64,000 nucleotides of DNA from Polynucleobacter sp. MWH-Svant-W18 (GCF_018687495.1 NZ_CP061293.1:620001-684000), one strand, 5' to 3'. Counted from the stretch's first letter, positions 1 through 9,974 are shown. The notes: a model not told the origin generated them from the letters alone. Program-made: numbers and translations.

Positions 1-721
1 TTTGACGCCAGAAGATGAGCAGCAGCTCCGTGATTTTGCAGACGAGCATCAAGTGTGGATTTGGTTGCAATCCAAGGGTATTGAAACCGTAACACCATTT
101 TACCCAGAGACTGGCAAGCTCTGTTATCGCTTACCCGAATTTGAAATCGAGATGCCGTTCAAGCCCACAGACTTTACCCAAGTCAATCACATGATGAATC
201 GTGTATTAGTGAGTAGGGCGATTCGTTTACTTGAAGTGGAATCTAGTGATCGCGTGCTCGATTTGTTTTGTGGCATTGGTAATTTCACTTTACCGCTTGC
301 CAGAAAAGCACAGCAGGTCTTGGGGATCGAGGGTCTTGAAACCTTAACGAATCGAGCTAATGCAAATGCTGAACATAATGGTTTAGCAAAGCAAGTGAGT
401 TTCATGCAAAGTGATTTATTTGAAGTGACGCCAGAGACGATTGCATCTTGGGGCAAAGCAGAGCGCTGGTTGATGGATCCACCCCGAGAAGGGGCGCTGG
501 AGATTTGCAGATCCCTTGCGCAACTACAGTTGATGAAAAGTGATCTCCTTCCAAAACGGATTGTGTATGTCTCTTGTAATCCCAAGACCTTAGCTAGAGA
601 TGTGGAGATTTTGTGCCATGAGGCAGGCTATATCCTTAGCAGTGCAGGAATTGTGAATATGTTTCCTCACACCTCCCATGTAGAGTCTATGGCGGTATTT
701 GATCTAGCAAAGAGTCACTAA
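1..721 (+). CDS. rlmD: 23S rRNA (uracil-5-)-methyltransferase, 3' part (RlmD/RumA type)
   Basis: This is the C-terminal part of a TrmA/RumA-family methyltransferase, which puts a methyl group from SAM on C5 of a 23S rRNA uridine. The reading frame is open to the left edge, so the N-terminus (TRAM domain and iron-sulfur cysteines in the full protein) lies outside the window. The TTG at position 2 is an internal codon. Visible are the SAM-binding motif LDLFCGIGNFTLPLA, the DPPREG motif and the catalytic-cysteine motif VYVSCNPKTLARD. The ending MFPHTSHVESMAVF is typical of RlmC/RlmD proteins. RlmD (U1939) is favoured over RlmC because RlmD is the common betaproteobacterial form, but the missing N-terminus prevents certainty. 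Confidence 0.88.
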   Translation, partial: LTPEDEQQLRDFADEHQVWIWLQSKGIETVTPFYPETGKLCYRLPEFEIEMPFKPTDFTQVNHMMNRVLVSRAIRLLEVESSDRVLDLFCGIGNFTLPLARKAQQVLGIEGLETLTNRANANAEHNGLAKQVSFMQSDLFEVTPETIASWGKAERWLMDPPREGALEICRSLAQLQLMKSDLLPKRIVYVSCNPKTLARDVEILCHEAGYILSSAGIVNMFPHTSHVESMAVFDLAKSH

Positions 722-753
722 ATCCCGGATTGAGAACGATTTTTACGGGTTTT

Positions 754-770
754 AGCACTAAATGGGTGCA
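754..770. promoter_or_regulatory. NtrC-like palindrome
   Basis: A 17-bp dyad with half-sites GCACT and GGTGC around AAATG. It fits the GCAC-N7-GTGC pattern of enterobacterial NtrC sites and resembles the two palindromes upstream of glnA in this window. It lies 111 bp before the 28-codon ORF at 882. I found no GG-N10-GC sigma54 promoter between the site and that ORF, so a role in nitrogen control is only a suggestion. Confidence 0.35.
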
Positions 771-881
771 AATCAGTTTTTTGCGGTGCAATATGGTTTT
801 AGGACGTTTCGCTAGAGGGGTACATTGGAATCGTGCAGAGAAATCTTGCTGCTAACCAGTTTTCCCGAAGAGGAGTTGATC

Positions 882-968
882 ATGAAGGCCGCAGATAGCA
901 TCACTGTTGTAGTGATCTTAATTGCCCTGTCTTGCGCTGTTCAAGCTTTTGTTACCTACCTAGAATAA
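882..968 (+). CDS. Putative 28-residue single-pass membrane peptide
   Basis: A short ORF starting MKAADSITV and ending AFVTYLE. Residues about 7-26 are almost all hydrophobic and would form one transmembrane helix, with a charged N-terminus and a final Glu. An AGGAG ribosome-binding site at 871-875 sits 6 nt before the ATG, and a strong terminator follows 15 nt after the stop. A good ribosome-binding site, a membrane-like product and a dedicated terminator together argue for a real gene. I do not recognise the family. It could instead be a leader peptide or part of a small RNA. Confidence 0.5.
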   Translation: MKAADSITVVVILIALSCAVQAFVTYLE

Positions 969-983
969 AGCTTGAGTAAAACA

Positions 984-1005
984 AAAGGCGCCCGAGGGCG
1001 CCTTT
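984..1005. terminator. Bidirectional intrinsic terminator
   Basis: A perfect 9-bp stem, AAAGGCGCC paired with GGCGCCTTT around a CGAG loop. It lies between the 28-codon ORF (plus) and the Bax-inhibitor-1 family gene (minus). A/T tracts flank both sides, so it can serve both convergent transcripts. Confidence 0.8.
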
Positions 1006-1062
1006 GGCAATATGCGATAGCAACGGAGAGTTGCTAGGTAACTTTGACTCTCTGAATCTCGC

Positions 1063-1764
1063 TTAGTCTCGGTTACCGCCAACAATACCCAATAGGGCTA
1101 GTAAGTTGGTAAAGACGTTGTAGACATCTAAGTAAATAGCCAGAGTAGCCATGATGTAGTTAGTCTCACCACCGTTGATGACACGCTGCACATCAACCAA
1201 GATGAAGGCTGAGAAGATGGCGATTGCGAGAACCATCACAGTCAACATCAATGCTGGCAACTGCAACCAGATGTTGGCCAATGAGGCAACGATCAGCAGT
1301 AGTACGCCCACCATCAACCACTTGCCCATGCCAGCAAAGTCACTCTTGCTCACGGTAGCAATCGTTGCCATCACAGCAAAGATTGCGGCTGTGCCACCGA
1401 AGGACAGCATGATGAGCGCAGCGCCATTGCTATAGCTATTGAGGGTGTAGCCGATCAGGCGGGACATCATGATGCCCATGAAGAAGGTGAAGCCCAACAA
1501 GAGTAGGACACCTACGCCAGTCTCTTTGTTCTTTTCAATAGCCCAAAAGAAACCGAATGCCACCGCCATAAATACGATAAAGCCGATAAAAGGGCTGCCA
1601 GAGAATAAGTCCAGACCCATGGCAACGCCAAGCCACGCACCAATCACGGTAGGTACCATGGATAGTGCCAAGAGGGCATAGGTATTACGTAGGACGCGGT
1701 TGCGTACCTGTACTGTGCTGATCGAGCTGGTTTGCCCGAAGCCGTAAGAGTTCAGATCACTCAT
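1063..1764 (-). CDS. Bax inhibitor-1/YccA family inner-membrane protein
   Basis: A 233-residue polytopic membrane protein with about seven hydrophobic helices and a short polar N-terminus (MSDLNSYGFGQTSS). It matches the BI-1/UPF0005 family in length and in the C-terminal helix region, where DVYNVFTNLLALLG carries the conserved acidic residue of the family's pore/pH-sensor region. E. coli relatives are YbhL and YccA; YccA binds FtsH and moderates its proteolysis. That is of interest because the FtsH modulators HflK and HflC are encoded at 11.2-13.6 kb. The start is supported by an AAGGAG ribosome-binding site just upstream. The gene stands alone on the minus strand and shares its terminator with the ORF at 882. 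Confidence 0.88.
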   Translation of the reverse strand: MSDLNSYGFGQTSSISTVQVRNRVLRNTYALLALSMVPTVIGAWLGVAMGLDLFSGSPFIGFIVFMAVAFGFFWAIEKNKETGVGVLLLLGFTFFMGIMMSRLIGYTLNSYSNGAALIMLSFGGTAAIFAVMATIATVSKSDFAGMGKWLMVGVLLLIVASLANIWLQLPALMLTVMVLAIAIFSAFILVDVQRVINGGETNYIMATLAIYLDVYNVFTNLLALLGIVGGNRD

Positions 1765-1940
1765 ATTGACTCCTTCTGTCTAGTGATTACATAAGCCCAT
1801 CAAGGGCTGTTGACATTAAGTATAGACAAAAGAGCCAAATTTCAAGAACCTTAAATAAAGACCTACAAAACAAGGGCTTATGCCCAGTAAATTCAAGGGC
1901 TTAGCCCTACTTGTCTAGGGGTAAATACCGCTAAGCAATG

Positions 1941-1946
1941 TATAAT
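1941..1946 (+). promoter_or_regulatory. Possible ndk promoter -10 element
   Basis: A perfect TATAAT 88 bp upstream of the ndk start, preceded directly by TG. I see no good -35 hexamer at 16-18 bp spacing; TTGTCT at 1911-1916 is too far away. The region also carries repeated CAAGGGCT motifs (1801, 1871, 1894). The hexamer is seen; its use is inferred. Confidence 0.35.
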
Positions 1947-2033
1947 TTGGGGGTCGTTGGCGTAGGCAGGGCGATTGAGCCCAGATTCTTAGCCACCCAA
2001 CAAATAACTTTGAAATCACTATTGGAGTATTGC

Positions 2034-2459
2034 ATGGCAATTGAACGCACCCTTTCTATTATCAAACCTGATGCTGTCGCTAAAAACGTCATCGGCAAAA
2101 TCTATGACCGTTTCGAATCTGCTGGTTTGAAGATTGTCGCGTCCAAAATGGCGCATCTCTCCCAATCTGAAGCGGAGCAGTTCTACTCGGTTCATAAAGA
2201 GCGTCCTTTCTTCAAAGATTTGGTGAGCTTCATGATTTCTGGTCCTGTGATGATTCAGGTATTGCAAGGCGAAGGCGCAATTGCAAAGAACCGCGATCTG
2301 ATGGGCGCAACCGATCCTAAAAAAGCAGAGAAAGGCACAATTCGTGCTGACTTTGCTGACAGCATCGATGCAAATGCGGTACACGGTTCTGACGCTCCTG
2401 AAACAGCTGCAGTGGAAGTTGCATTCTTCTTCCCTGGCATGCAAGTTTTCAATCGTTAA
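2034..2459 (+). CDS. ndk: Nucleoside diphosphate kinase
   Basis: A cytoplasmic 141-residue enzyme that transfers the gamma-phosphate between NTPs and NDPs through a phosphohistidine. The start [16 protein letters not shown] and the active-site segment [12 protein letters not shown] (catalytic His in the NxxHGSD motif) are diagnostic, and the length is standard. The frame is open further upstream, but the ATG at 2034 with GGAG at 2024-2027 gives the family's usual N-terminus. It opens the housekeeping cluster that continues with rlmN, as in other Burkholderiales. Confidence 0.97.
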   Translation: MAIERTLSIIKPDAVAKNVIGKIYDRFESAGLKIVASKMAHLSQSEAEQFYSVHKERPFFKDLVSFMISGPVMIQVLQGEGAIAKNRDLMGATDPKKAEKGTIRADFADSIDANAVHGSDAPETAAVEVAFFFPGMQVFNR

Positions 2460-2500
2460 TCCGCTGTATTCCTAAAGCTATTGATTAATAAGTAGTCGCA

Positions 2501-3709
2501 TTGACCTCCCCGCGCGTAAATCTCTTAGATTTTGACGCCGACCAAATGGCGGCGTATGTCGCGGGGTTGAATGAAAAGCCCTTTAGGGCAAAACAACTCA
2601 TGCAGTGGATACACCAACGTGGTGTATCTGATATCAACGATATGAGTGATCTGGCAAAAAGCTTTCGAGCAACCTTGCTAGATAAGGCTGAAGTTCTTTC
2701 CCTGCCTGTTATTAAAGATGAGCACGCCCAAGACGGTACCCGTAAGTGGTTGCTAGATGTTGGGGCCGGTAATGCGGTGGAGTCAGTGTTTATTCCTGAG
2801 GATGATCGCGGTACTTTGTGTATTTCTTCCCAAGCAGGTTGCGCAGTCAATTGCCGCTTTTGTTCCACTGGCCATCAAGGCTTCTCACGCAATCTCACTT
2901 CCGGTGAAATCATCGGTCAGTTGTGGTTCGCTGAACATCTCTTGCGCAGTGATCCAGAAGCGATTCGCAGAATAGAAAAATACCCCACTCCAGGTTGGGA
3001 GCACACTGGGCGCGTCATCTCCAATGTGGTGATGATGGGCATGGGTGAGCCCTTACTCAATTACGACAATGTTGTTTCTGCTTTGCGTTTGATGCTTGAT
3101 GACAGGGCCTATGGTTTGTCACGTCGTCGCGTCACGGTTTCGACTTCAGGTGTGGTACCAATGATTGATCGCCTCGCCCAAGATTGCCCAGTTGCACTGG
3201 CCGTATCTTTGCACGCACCGAACGATGCCTTGCGTGATCAGTTGGTGCCACTCAATCAAAAATATCCCTTACGTGAATTGCTCGATGCTTGTGAGCGCTA
3301 CTTACCATTTGCGCCAAGAGACTTTTTGACATTTGAATACTGCATGCTTGATGGCGTGAATGATTCGGATATTCAAGCAAAAGAACTCGTGCGCTTACTC
3401 AAGAACATCAAGTGCAAAATTAACTTGATTCCATTTAATCCATTCCCAGAATCTGGCCTCAAGCGCTCCTCAGCCCAGCGGGTTAACGCCTTTGCTAGCA
3501 TTCTTTTGGATGCAGGCATGGTAGCTACTGTGCGCAAGACTCGCGGTGATGATATTACTGCCGCCTGCGGCCAGCTGGCAGGCGATGTTGTAGATCGCAC
3601 CCGAGTACGTGAACGCGCTGTTCATAAAGCCGAGATCGATATCGCCGAAGTTGAGTCAGATGAACAGCCGAATGAGCAGCCCATTGAGTGGCTTAAAAAA
3701 TTAAATTAA
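2501..3709 (+). CDS. rlmN: Dual-specificity 23S rRNA/tRNA (adenine-2-) methyltransferase
   Basis: A radical-SAM enzyme that makes 2-methyladenosine at 23S rRNA A2503 and at A37 of some tRNAs. The CxxxCxxC cluster motif is at Cys114, Cys118 and Cys121 (GCAVNCRFC). The upstream Cys107 and the methyl-carrying Cys356 ([14 protein letters not shown]) are both present, so the enzyme looks active. It is 402 residues, slightly long because of a C-terminal acidic extension rich in Glu and Gln. The start is a TTG with only a weak ribosome-binding site, chosen because it gives the expected N-terminus. It lies 41 bp after ndk and 27 bp before ispG, probably in one transcript. Confidence 0.95.
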   Translation: MTSPRVNLLDFDADQMAAYVAGLNEKPFRAKQLMQWIHQRGVSDINDMSDLAKSFRATLLDKAEVLSLPVIKDEHAQDGTRKWLLDVGAGNAVESVFIPEDDRGTLCISSQAGCAVNCRFCSTGHQGFSRNLTSGEIIGQLWFAEHLLRSDPEAIRRIEKYPTPGWEHTGRVISNVVMMGMGEPLLNYDNVVSALRLMLDDRAYGLSRRRVTVSTSGVVPMIDRLAQDCPVALAVSLHAPNDALRDQLVPLNQKYPLRELLDACERYLPFAPRDFLTFEYCMLDGVNDSDIQAKELVRLLKNIKCKINLIPFNPFPESGLKRSSAQRVNAFASILLDAGMVATVRKTRGDDITAACGQLAGDVVDRTRVRERAVHKAEIDIAEVESDEQPNEQPIEWLKKLN

Positions 3710-3736
3710 ACATGAGACCCTGATCAATAGATTCCC

Positions 3737-5005
3737 ATGAGCTCTAATCATTCTTTACCACCGTTTCCCTTAGGACCATCTCCTAAGAGAGCAACTCGTC
3801 AGGCGAAGGTTGCGTGGAAAACGAACATCATTACTGTTGGTGGTGATGCACCCGTGCGCGTGCAGTCAATGACCAATACCGATACGGCAGACGCAGTAGG
3901 GACAGCCATTCAGGTAAAGGAATTAGCACGTGCGGGTTCAGAGATGGTGCGCATTACTGTCAATACGCCAGAAGCTGCAGCAGCTGTTCCCTATATTCGT
4001 GAGCAGCTAGATAAGATGGATGTGTTGGTGCCATTGATTGGCGACTTCCATTACAACGGCCACACCTTATTGAATGATTTTCCGGATTGCGCCAAAGCGC
4101 TGTCGAAGTACCGCATTAATCCCGGTAATGTGGGTAAGGGCGCCAAGCGTGACCCACAGTTTGCGCAAATGATTGAAGCAGCTTGCAAATACGATAAGCC
4201 GATTCGGATTGGGGTGAACTGGGGCAGTTTAGATCAAGAGCTACTAGCCTCCATCATGGATAGCAATGCAGCCTTGGAGAATCCAAAGACTGCGCAAGAA
4301 GTGATGATTGAAGCGTTGATTCAATCAGCATTGCAATCAGCAGAAAAAGCCCTTGAGTTGGGTATGAACCCTAATCAAATTTTGCTTTCTTGCAAAGTGA
4401 GCAATGTTCAAGACTTAGTAGCGGTCTATCGCGATCTTTCACGTCGCTCTGACTATCCACTGCACCTTGGTTTAACTGAAGCCGGCATGGGTAGTAAAGG
4501 GATTGTGTCTTCTACTGCAGCAATGGGCATTTTGTTGCAAGAAGGCATTGGCGATACGATTCGTGTTTCGCTCACGCCTGACCCAGGTGCACCACGTGAG
4601 AATGAAGTGATTGTTGCCCAAGAGATTTTGCAAACGATGGGCTTACGTAATTTCACGCCTATGGTGATTGCTTGTCCTGGTTGTGGCAGAACGACCAGTA
4701 CCACTTTTCAAGAGTTGGCAGCCAACATCCAATCCTATTTACGTCAACAAATGCCTGTCTGGAAGAAAACCCATCCTGGCGTTGAAAACATGAATGTGGC
4801 TGTGATGGGCTGCATTGTGAATGGCCCAGGGGAGAGTAAGCACGCTAATATCGGTATTTCCTTGCCGGGAACTGGTGAAACGCCTGCTGCACCAGTTTTT
4901 GTGGATGGGGTAAAGGTAAAAACCTTGCGTGGTGAGAAAATTGCAGAAGAGTTTCAGGTCATCGTCGATGAATACGTTAAACAGAACTACGCTGCCAAAG
5001 CCTAA
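3737..5005 (+). CDS. ispG: 4-hydroxy-3-methylbut-2-en-1-yl diphosphate synthase (flavodoxin)
   Basis: The [4Fe-4S] enzyme of the MEP isoprenoid pathway, which turns 2-C-methyl-erythritol 2,4-cyclodiphosphate into HMBPP. Cluster ligands are Cys313, Cys316 ([10 protein letters not shown]) and Cys359 ([10 protein letters not shown]), with Glu366 as the fourth ligand typical of the family. The N-terminal TIM barrel starts near [10 protein letters not shown] and the length is normal for the proteobacterial form. In Ralstonia and Burkholderia, pilF and a rodZ-like gene usually lie between rlmN and ispG; both are absent here. hisS follows after 30 bp. Confidence 0.96.
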   Translation: MSSNHSLPPFPLGPSPKRATRQAKVAWKTNIITVGGDAPVRVQSMTNTDTADAVGTAIQVKELARAGSEMVRITVNTPEAAAAVPYIREQLDKMDVLVPLIGDFHYNGHTLLNDFPDCAKALSKYRINPGNVGKGAKRDPQFAQMIEAACKYDKPIRIGVNWGSLDQELLASIMDSNAALENPKTAQEVMIEALIQSALQSAEKALELGMNPNQILLSCKVSNVQDLVAVYRDLSRRSDYPLHLGLTEAGMGSKGIVSSTAAMGILLQEGIGDTIRVSLTPDPGAPRENEVIVAQEILQTMGLRNFTPMVIACPGCGRTTSTTFQELAANIQSYLRQQMPVWKKTHPGVENMNVAVMGCIVNGPGESKHANIGISLPGTGETPAAPVFVDGVKVKTLRGEKIAEEFQVIVDEYVKQNYAAKA

Positions 5006-5035
5006 TAGATCCAAATTAGTAGAACAAGAATAAAA

Positions 5036-6355
5036 ATGACTGATCAAACCAAAGTTCAAAAGACGCAAAAGATTAATGGCGTACGCGGCATGAATGACTT
5101 ACTGCCGGCAGATGCTGCACAGTGGGCGCATCTTGAGCATGTTCTGCGTGATTTGACACGTGCTTATGGCTATGAGTTTTTAAGAACACCGATTGTTGAG
5201 GCAACAGCAGTATTTCAACGGGGGATTGGCGAGGTTACCGACATTGTTGAAAAAGAAATGTATTCCTTTGAGGATCGACTCAATGGCGAGCAACTCACTT
5301 TGCGTCCTGAAGGTACTGCAGCGCTAGTGCGCTCTGTGATTGAGAATAATTTGTTGTATGAAGGACCAAAGCGCCTTTGGTATACCGGCCCCATGTTCCG
5401 TCATGAGCGTCCACAGCGCGGCCGCTATCGTCAGTTTCATCAATTTGGTATTGAGGCACTAGGCTTTGCTGGCCCGGATATCGATGCGGAAATTATTCTC
5501 ATGGGTCAACGCCTCTGGGATGAGCTTGGACTCAAAGGTGTGCGCCTTGAGATCAATTCTCTTGGTCAAGCCAATGAGCGGGCTGAGCATCGTGCTGCTT
5601 TAGTGACTTACTTTGAGAGTCATCAAACGCAATTGGATGAAGATTCACAGCGTCGCCTCATGAGCAACCCCTTACGCATTTTGGATTCTAAAAATCCTGA
5701 GATGCAGGGATTGATCGAAGGCGCACCCAAGTTATTGGATTTCTTAGGAGAAGAATCGCTAGCGCACTTTAATGCTGTGCAGGCTTTACTCAAAGCCAAC
5801 AATATTCCTTGCAAGATTAATCCGCGCTTAGTGCGGGGTTTGGATTATTACAATCTCACCGTATTCGAATGGATCACGGATGAGCTCGGCGCACAAGGTA
5901 CGATTGCCGGCGGCGGCCGTTACGATCCATTGATTGAACGCATGGGTGGTAAATCAGCCCCTGCTTGCGGCTGGGCGATGGGTATGGAACGCGTCCTCGA
6001 ACTCATGAAAGTTTCTGGTTCTTTGCCAGAAACCCAGGCACAGTGCGATATTTTTGTATTGCATCAAGGTGGTGAGACCCTCACAACCGCCATGATCATT
6101 GCCGAACGATTGCGCAGTGCTGGTATCGACACCATTCTTTTCTGCCCTCCAGATGGCCAAACTGCCAGCTTTAAGTCCCAAATGAAAAAAGCGGATGCTA
6201 GCGGCGCTGCTTTTGCAGTCATTATTGGCCCAGATGAATTGGCTAAGAATGAGGCTGGACTCAAAGACCTGCGGGGCACTGGGGAGCAAAAAGCCGTACC
6301 TCTGGATGGGGTACTAGAGGCTGTAATTGATGCCTTAGTAGGCAGCTCCGAATAG
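5036..6355 (+). CDS. hisS: Histidyl-tRNA synthetase
   Basis: A class II aminoacyl-tRNA synthetase that charges tRNA-His. Motif 2 is seen at [19 protein letters not shown], the histidine-binding signatures at [15 protein letters not shown], and motif 3 at [13 protein letters not shown] (written [14 protein letters not shown] in the protein). [12 protein letters not shown] lies in the catalytic core, and a C-terminal anticodon-binding domain occupies about the last 95 residues. At 439 residues it is of normal length. It sits between ispG and yfgM in the conserved cluster. A paralogous HisRS-like regulatory subunit, HisZ, is encoded at 13590; that protein lacks these synthetase features. Confidence 0.96.
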   Translation: MTDQTKVQKTQKINGVRGMNDLLPADAAQWAHLEHVLRDLTRAYGYEFLRTPIVEATAVFQRGIGEVTDIVEKEMYSFEDRLNGEQLTLRPEGTAALVRSVIENNLLYEGPKRLWYTGPMFRHERPQRGRYRQFHQFGIEALGFAGPDIDAEIILMGQRLWDELGLKGVRLEINSLGQANERAEHRAALVTYFESHQTQLDEDSQRRLMSNPLRILDSKNPEMQGLIEGAPKLLDFLGEESLAHFNAVQALLKANNIPCKINPRLVRGLDYYNLTVFEWITDELGAQGTIAGGGRYDPLIERMGGKSAPACGWAMGMERVLELMKVSGSLPETQAQCDIFVLHQGGETLTTAMIIAERLRSAGIDTILFCPPDGQTASFKSQMKKADASGAAFAVIIGPDELAKNEAGLKDLRGTGEQKAVPLDGVLEAVIDALVGSSE

Positions 6356-6380
6356 AATGAGTCTATTCATTGCATGCAAT
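6350..6380. repeat. Two adjacent inverted repeats between hisS and yfgM
   Basis: A 7-bp stem GAATAGA/TCTATTC with a 5-nt loop (6350-6368) overlaps the hisS stop codon. It is followed directly by the perfect 12-bp palindrome ATTGCATGCAAT (6369-6380). No T-tract follows, so this is not a typical terminator. It could be a processing site or an operator. Confidence 0.45.
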
Positions 6381-6415
6381 CGTCATAAATTACCTATTAA
6401 TCAGCTTGGATTCAC

Positions 6416-7075
6416 ATGCCTTTAGATCTAGAAGAACAAGAACAGTTAGACCAACTTAAAGCGTTTTGGCAAAAATACCGCAACCTCATTACTGGGGTGT
6501 TGACTGCCGCTTTATTGGCTTATGCTGCTTATAGTGGCTATCAGTGGTGGCGCAATAGTCAGGCGCTAGAGGCATCCAAGCTTTACGAGACGATGGTTGT
6601 CGCCATTGCCAAAGGCGATAAAGAAGTGACAATGCGTGCTACTAATGACTTGCAAAAAGATTTTCCACGCACTCCCTATGCTGCAATGTCCAGCCTAATT
6701 GCTGCTCGCATTGCAGCAGATGCTGGGGATAGCACCCAAGCAACTGAGTATTTGCGTTGGGCTGCGAAGAATGCCTCCAATGATGGCTATCTTGCTTTAG
6801 CAAAATTGCGCTTAGTGACACAGTTAATTGAGCAGGGCAGTGAAAAAGACTTTGCAGAAGCCGATCAGATCTTGAAAGAAACCCCGATTGCAGGCTTTGA
6901 GGCTCTATGGCTAGAGCGCCGTGGGGATTGGTACTTAGCCCAAAAGAAAAACGCAGAAGCAAAAGTCAGCTATCAAGATGCCTGGAAGAAATTGGACCAA
7001 GCTAAAGAGTTCCCTGAAGAGGCGCGTCGTCTCTTGAAGGTGAAGTTGGATGCCGTAGGGGGAGTAGCGCAGTGA
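6416..7075 (+). CDS. yfgM: YfgM family TPR protein, ancillary SecYEG translocon subunit
   Basis: A 219-residue protein with a short cytoplasmic N-terminus (MPLDLEEQEQLDQLKAFWQK), one transmembrane helix at about 22-42, and a periplasmic tetratricopeptide-like region. The E. coli homologue joins the SecYEG/PpiD translocon and helps hand periplasmic proteins to chaperones. The N-terminal EQEQLDQLKAFW pattern and the position between hisS and bamB are both characteristic. The stop overlaps the bamB start region, which suggests translational coupling of two envelope-biogenesis genes. Confidence 0.9.
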   Translation: MPLDLEEQEQLDQLKAFWQKYRNLITGVLTAALLAYAAYSGYQWWRNSQALEASKLYETMVVAIAKGDKEVTMRATNDLQKDFPRTPYAAMSSLIAARIAADAGDSTQATEYLRWAAKNASNDGYLALAKLRLVTQLIEQGSEKDFAEADQILKETPIAGFEALWLERRGDWYLAQKKNAEAKVSYQDAWKKLDQAKEFPEEARRLLKVKLDAVGGVAQ

Positions 7076-8229
7076 TGATTTCACAAAAGCAAATAACAAG
7101 ATTTGCCGGTATTGCACTGCTAGCGAGCTTCATTGCGGTTGCTCTAGTCGGTTGTTCAGGTAACTCACGTGTACGCAAGCCAGCAGAGCTGGTTGCTGTA
7201 ACGAATCAATTTGATATGCAGCCAGTCTGGTCGACCAGTGTTGGCGCTTCTGAAGGTTTTAATTTCCACCCAGTCGTTGCGGGTGATGCTGTCTATGCAG
7301 CTTCACAACGGGGCAACTTGGCCAAAATTGATTTAGCGAACGGCAATAAAGTTTGGGAAGTTTCAGTGCCTGAGCGCCTCTCCATTGGCCCAGGTTCGGA
7401 TGGCCGTACTACGGTGGCCGTGAGTACCAAGGGTACTGTTTATGCCTATGACGACACTGGCAAAGCACTGTGGAATGTGAATGTTGGTAGCGAAGTATTG
7501 AGCGAGCCAATTGTGGCTGCGGGCATTGTGGTTGTGCGCGCCTTAGACAACCGGTTTATTGGTTTGGATGCGCTTACTGGTGCACGCAAATGGACTTATC
7601 AACGTCAACAATCCTCACTGTCATTGCGGGTGGGTTATGGCATGTTGGCAATCGGCAATGAAGTGATTGTCACGGGCTTTGCGGGCGGACGCTTTGGCAT
7701 GATTGCGATTGCGAATGGTGGCTTGATTTGGGAAACACCAGTTTCTTTCCCAAAAGGCTTCTCTGAAATTGAGCGTTTAAATGATGTGACTGCTAAGCCT
7801 AGTATGGAAGGCGATATTATTTGTGCAGTTTCTTATCAAGGCCGCATTGGTTGTGGTCAAGCCCGGACTGGCGCACTTCTCTGGTTTAAGGATTACTCAA
7901 GCTATACCGGCACTTCACAAAGTGCAGAGCTGGTATTTTCTGCCAATGAAAAATCCTATGTCACCGCATTTGCCACCAAGGACGGTAATCAAGTTTGGGA
8001 AAACACCCAACTCGTGAACCGTGATTTAGGTGAGTCCTTAGCGATTGGTAGGGTGGTATTGATGGGGGACGCACAAGGTTATGTGCATGCTCTGAATCAA
8101 GCCACAGGCGAAATGGTTGCACGCATGCGTCACGATAGCAGCCCCATTACCGCCGCTCCAATTGCAGTGGGCGGCCTCATCTTGATTCAATCTCAGGGTG
8201 GAAAAATTGCGGCGTACAGTCCTAAATGA
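7072..8229 (+). CDS. bamB: Outer membrane protein assembly factor BamB (lipoprotein)
   Basis: A beta-propeller lipoprotein of the BAM complex, which inserts beta-barrel proteins in the outer membrane. The signal peptide ends in the lipobox LVGC, with lipidated Cys28 when counted from the GTG at 7072. After it come PQQ-type propeller repeats such as [30 protein letters not shown] and [10 protein letters not shown], whose GxxxW pattern marks the blades. The start could be GTG 7072 (GGAG 7 nt upstream) or the next codon, ATG 7075. It overlaps yfgM at the start and der by 4 bp (ATGA) at the end. Confidence 0.94.
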   Translation: MMISQKQITRFAGIALLASFIAVALVGCSGNSRVRKPAELVAVTNQFDMQPVWSTSVGASEGFNFHPVVAGDAVYAASQRGNLAKIDLANGNKVWEVSVPERLSIGPGSDGRTTVAVSTKGTVYAYDDTGKALWNVNVGSEVLSEPIVAAGIVVVRALDNRFIGLDALTGARKWTYQRQQSSLSLRVGYGMLAIGNEVIVTGFAGGRFGMIAIANGGLIWETPVSFPKGFSEIERLNDVTAKPSMEGDIICAVSYQGRIGCGQARTGALLWFKDYSSYTGTSQSAELVFSANEKSYVTAFATKDGNQVWENTQLVNRDLGESLAIGRVVLMGDAQGYVHALNQATGEMVARMRHDSSPITAAPIAVGGLILIQSQGGKIAAYSPK

Positions 8230-9590
8230 ATCCAGTCATCACTATTGTCGGTCGTCCCAATGTCGGAAAGTCCACACTCTTTAATCGCCTGACCCGCTCA
8301 CGCGATGCATTGGTTGCAGACTTTTCTGGTTTAACGCGGGATCGTCACTACGGTAAAGGTCGCATTGGCGAGCGCGCATTTATTTGTGTAGATACCGGCG
8401 GTTTTGAGCCTGTCGCAAAGACCGGCATTGTTGCGGAGATGGCCAAGCAAACCAAACAAGCGGTTGCTGAATCTGATGTGGTGATTTTCTTGGTCGATGG
8501 TCGCCTTGGTATGGCGCCACAAGATCGCGTGATCGCCGATTTCTTAAGAAAGACTGGTCGCCCAATTATTTTGGCGGTGAACAAAACTGAAGGCATGCAA
8601 GCAGGGGTTGTTACGGCTGACTTTCATGAGCTCGGCTTAGGCGAGCCTTTCCCAATTTCTTCTGCGCATGGCGATGGCGTTCGTGGTTTGATCGACGATG
8701 CCCTAGATGCCTTGGGTATTGAAGAGCCAGACGAGGAAGAGCAGGCAAACGATCCGAACCGCCCCATGAAGATTGCTGTCGTGGGCCGTCCTAATGTGGG
8801 TAAATCCACGCTCATCAATAAATTGATTGGTGAAGAGCGCGTGATTGCATTTGACATGCCCGGTACAACACGCGATGCAATTGAAGTTCCTTTTGAGCGT
8901 AATGGCAAGCCTTATATCCTCGTAGATACCGCAGGCTTACGCCGTCGTGGCAAAGTATTTGAAGCGATTGAGAAGTTCTCAGTGGTTAAAACCTTGCAAG
9001 CGATTGCTGATTGCAATGTCGTGATCTTGATGCTCGATGCTCAACAAGATATCTCTGAGCAAGATGCACATATTGCCGGCTTTATTGTTGAAGCTGGTCG
9101 TGCTTTAGTAGTTGCTGTGAACAAGTGGGATGGCCTTGATGCCTATGTAAAAGAGCGTGCCCGTTTAGAGATCGCACAAAAGTTGCGTTTCTTGGATTTT
9201 GCGAACGTGCATCCAATTTCAGCTAAGAAGGGTACTGGTCTGAAAGAGCTCTTTAAAGACGTTGATGCTGCTTATGCCGCAGCGATGGCGAAATTGCCAA
9301 CTCCACGTTTAACACGAATCTTGCAAGAAGCTATTGAGCATCAACAGCCAAAACGGGTTGGCATGGGTCGACCAAAATTGCGTTATGCACACCAAGGGGG
9401 TATGAACCCTCCGATTGTGGTGATCCATGGAACCTCCTTGAGTGGTGTAACGGATAGCTATAAGCGCTACCTTGAAGGACGCTTTAGAGATGTCTTCAAA
9501 TTACGGGGCACGCCCCTGCGTATCCAGATGAATACCGCTAAAAACCCCTATGTAGATGAGGACCAGGGCAAAAAAGGTAAAAAGCGCTGA
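8226..9590 (+). CDS. der: Ribosome biogenesis GTPase Der (EngA)
   Basis: An essential tandem-GTPase needed for maturation of the 50S subunit. It has two full G domains: P-loop GRPNVGKST at residues 9-17 with DTGGF and NKTE, and a second GRPNVGKST at 187-195 with DTAGL and NKWD. A C-terminal KH-like domain follows. An acidic linker ([11 protein letters not shown]) joins the G domains, and the C-terminus is basic (DQGKKGKKR). The length of 454 residues is normal. The start overlaps the bamB stop by 4 bp, so the two are probably translated together. Confidence 0.97.
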   Translation: MNPVITIVGRPNVGKSTLFNRLTRSRDALVADFSGLTRDRHYGKGRIGERAFICVDTGGFEPVAKTGIVAEMAKQTKQAVAESDVVIFLVDGRLGMAPQDRVIADFLRKTGRPIILAVNKTEGMQAGVVTADFHELGLGEPFPISSAHGDGVRGLIDDALDALGIEEPDEEEQANDPNRPMKIAVVGRPNVGKSTLINKLIGEERVIAFDMPGTTRDAIEVPFERNGKPYILVDTAGLRRRGKVFEAIEKFSVVKTLQAIADCNVVILMLDAQQDISEQDAHIAGFIVEAGRALVVAVNKWDGLDAYVKERARLEIAQKLRFLDFANVHPISAKKGTGLKELFKDVDAAYAAAMAKLPTPRLTRILQEAIEHQQPKRVGMGRPKLRYAHQGGMNPPIVVIHGTSLSGVTDSYKRYLEGRFRDVFKLRGTPLRIQMNTAKNPYVDEDQGKKGKKR

Positions 9591-9734
9591 TTTTGGGCTT
9601 GATTTTTTTAAAATTAGGCTCAATATAGAGTGTTCAGTAGCTGTAAAAACACCTTGTTTGCAGTAAATTATTTTTCATTAAAAGCAAGACTCCCAAAATA
9701 AAAAACGCATCAGAAAAGATAAATAAGGAGCAGT

Positions 9735-9974
9735 ATGAATAACAAAATTCAATTACTACAAGATCCATTTCTCAATGCATTGCGCAAAGAGCATATTCCT
9801 GTTTCGATCTATTTGGTCAACGGCATTAAGTTGCAGGGCAATATTGAATCCTTTGATCAATATGTTGTGTTGTTGCGCAATACGGTGACCCAAATGGTTT
9901 ACAAACATGCAATCTCCACGATCGTTCCTGCTCGTGCGATTGACTTTCGCATAGAAGAAGCTAGCTCTGTATAA
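9735..9974 (+). CDS. hfq: RNA chaperone Hfq
   Basis: A 79-residue Sm-like protein that forms hexamers and pairs small RNAs with mRNAs. Sm1 is at [20 protein letters not shown] with the proximal-face residues, and Sm2 is the [10 protein letters not shown] motif. The C-terminus is short, as in other betaproteobacteria. An AAGGAG ribosome-binding site lies 5 nt before the ATG. A 144-bp A/T-rich gap separates it from der and probably holds a promoter, though I cannot assign hexamers with confidence. The end of hfq overlaps the probable start of hflX. Confidence 0.97.
   Translation: MNNKIQLLQDPFLNALRKEHIPVSIYLVNGIKLQGNIESFDQYVVLLRNTVTQMVYKHAISTIVPARAIDFRIEEASSV

Noticed and set aside
771-881. Sigma54 promoter before the 28-codon ORF
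   Set aside because: No GG-N10-GC pair at the right spacing was found.
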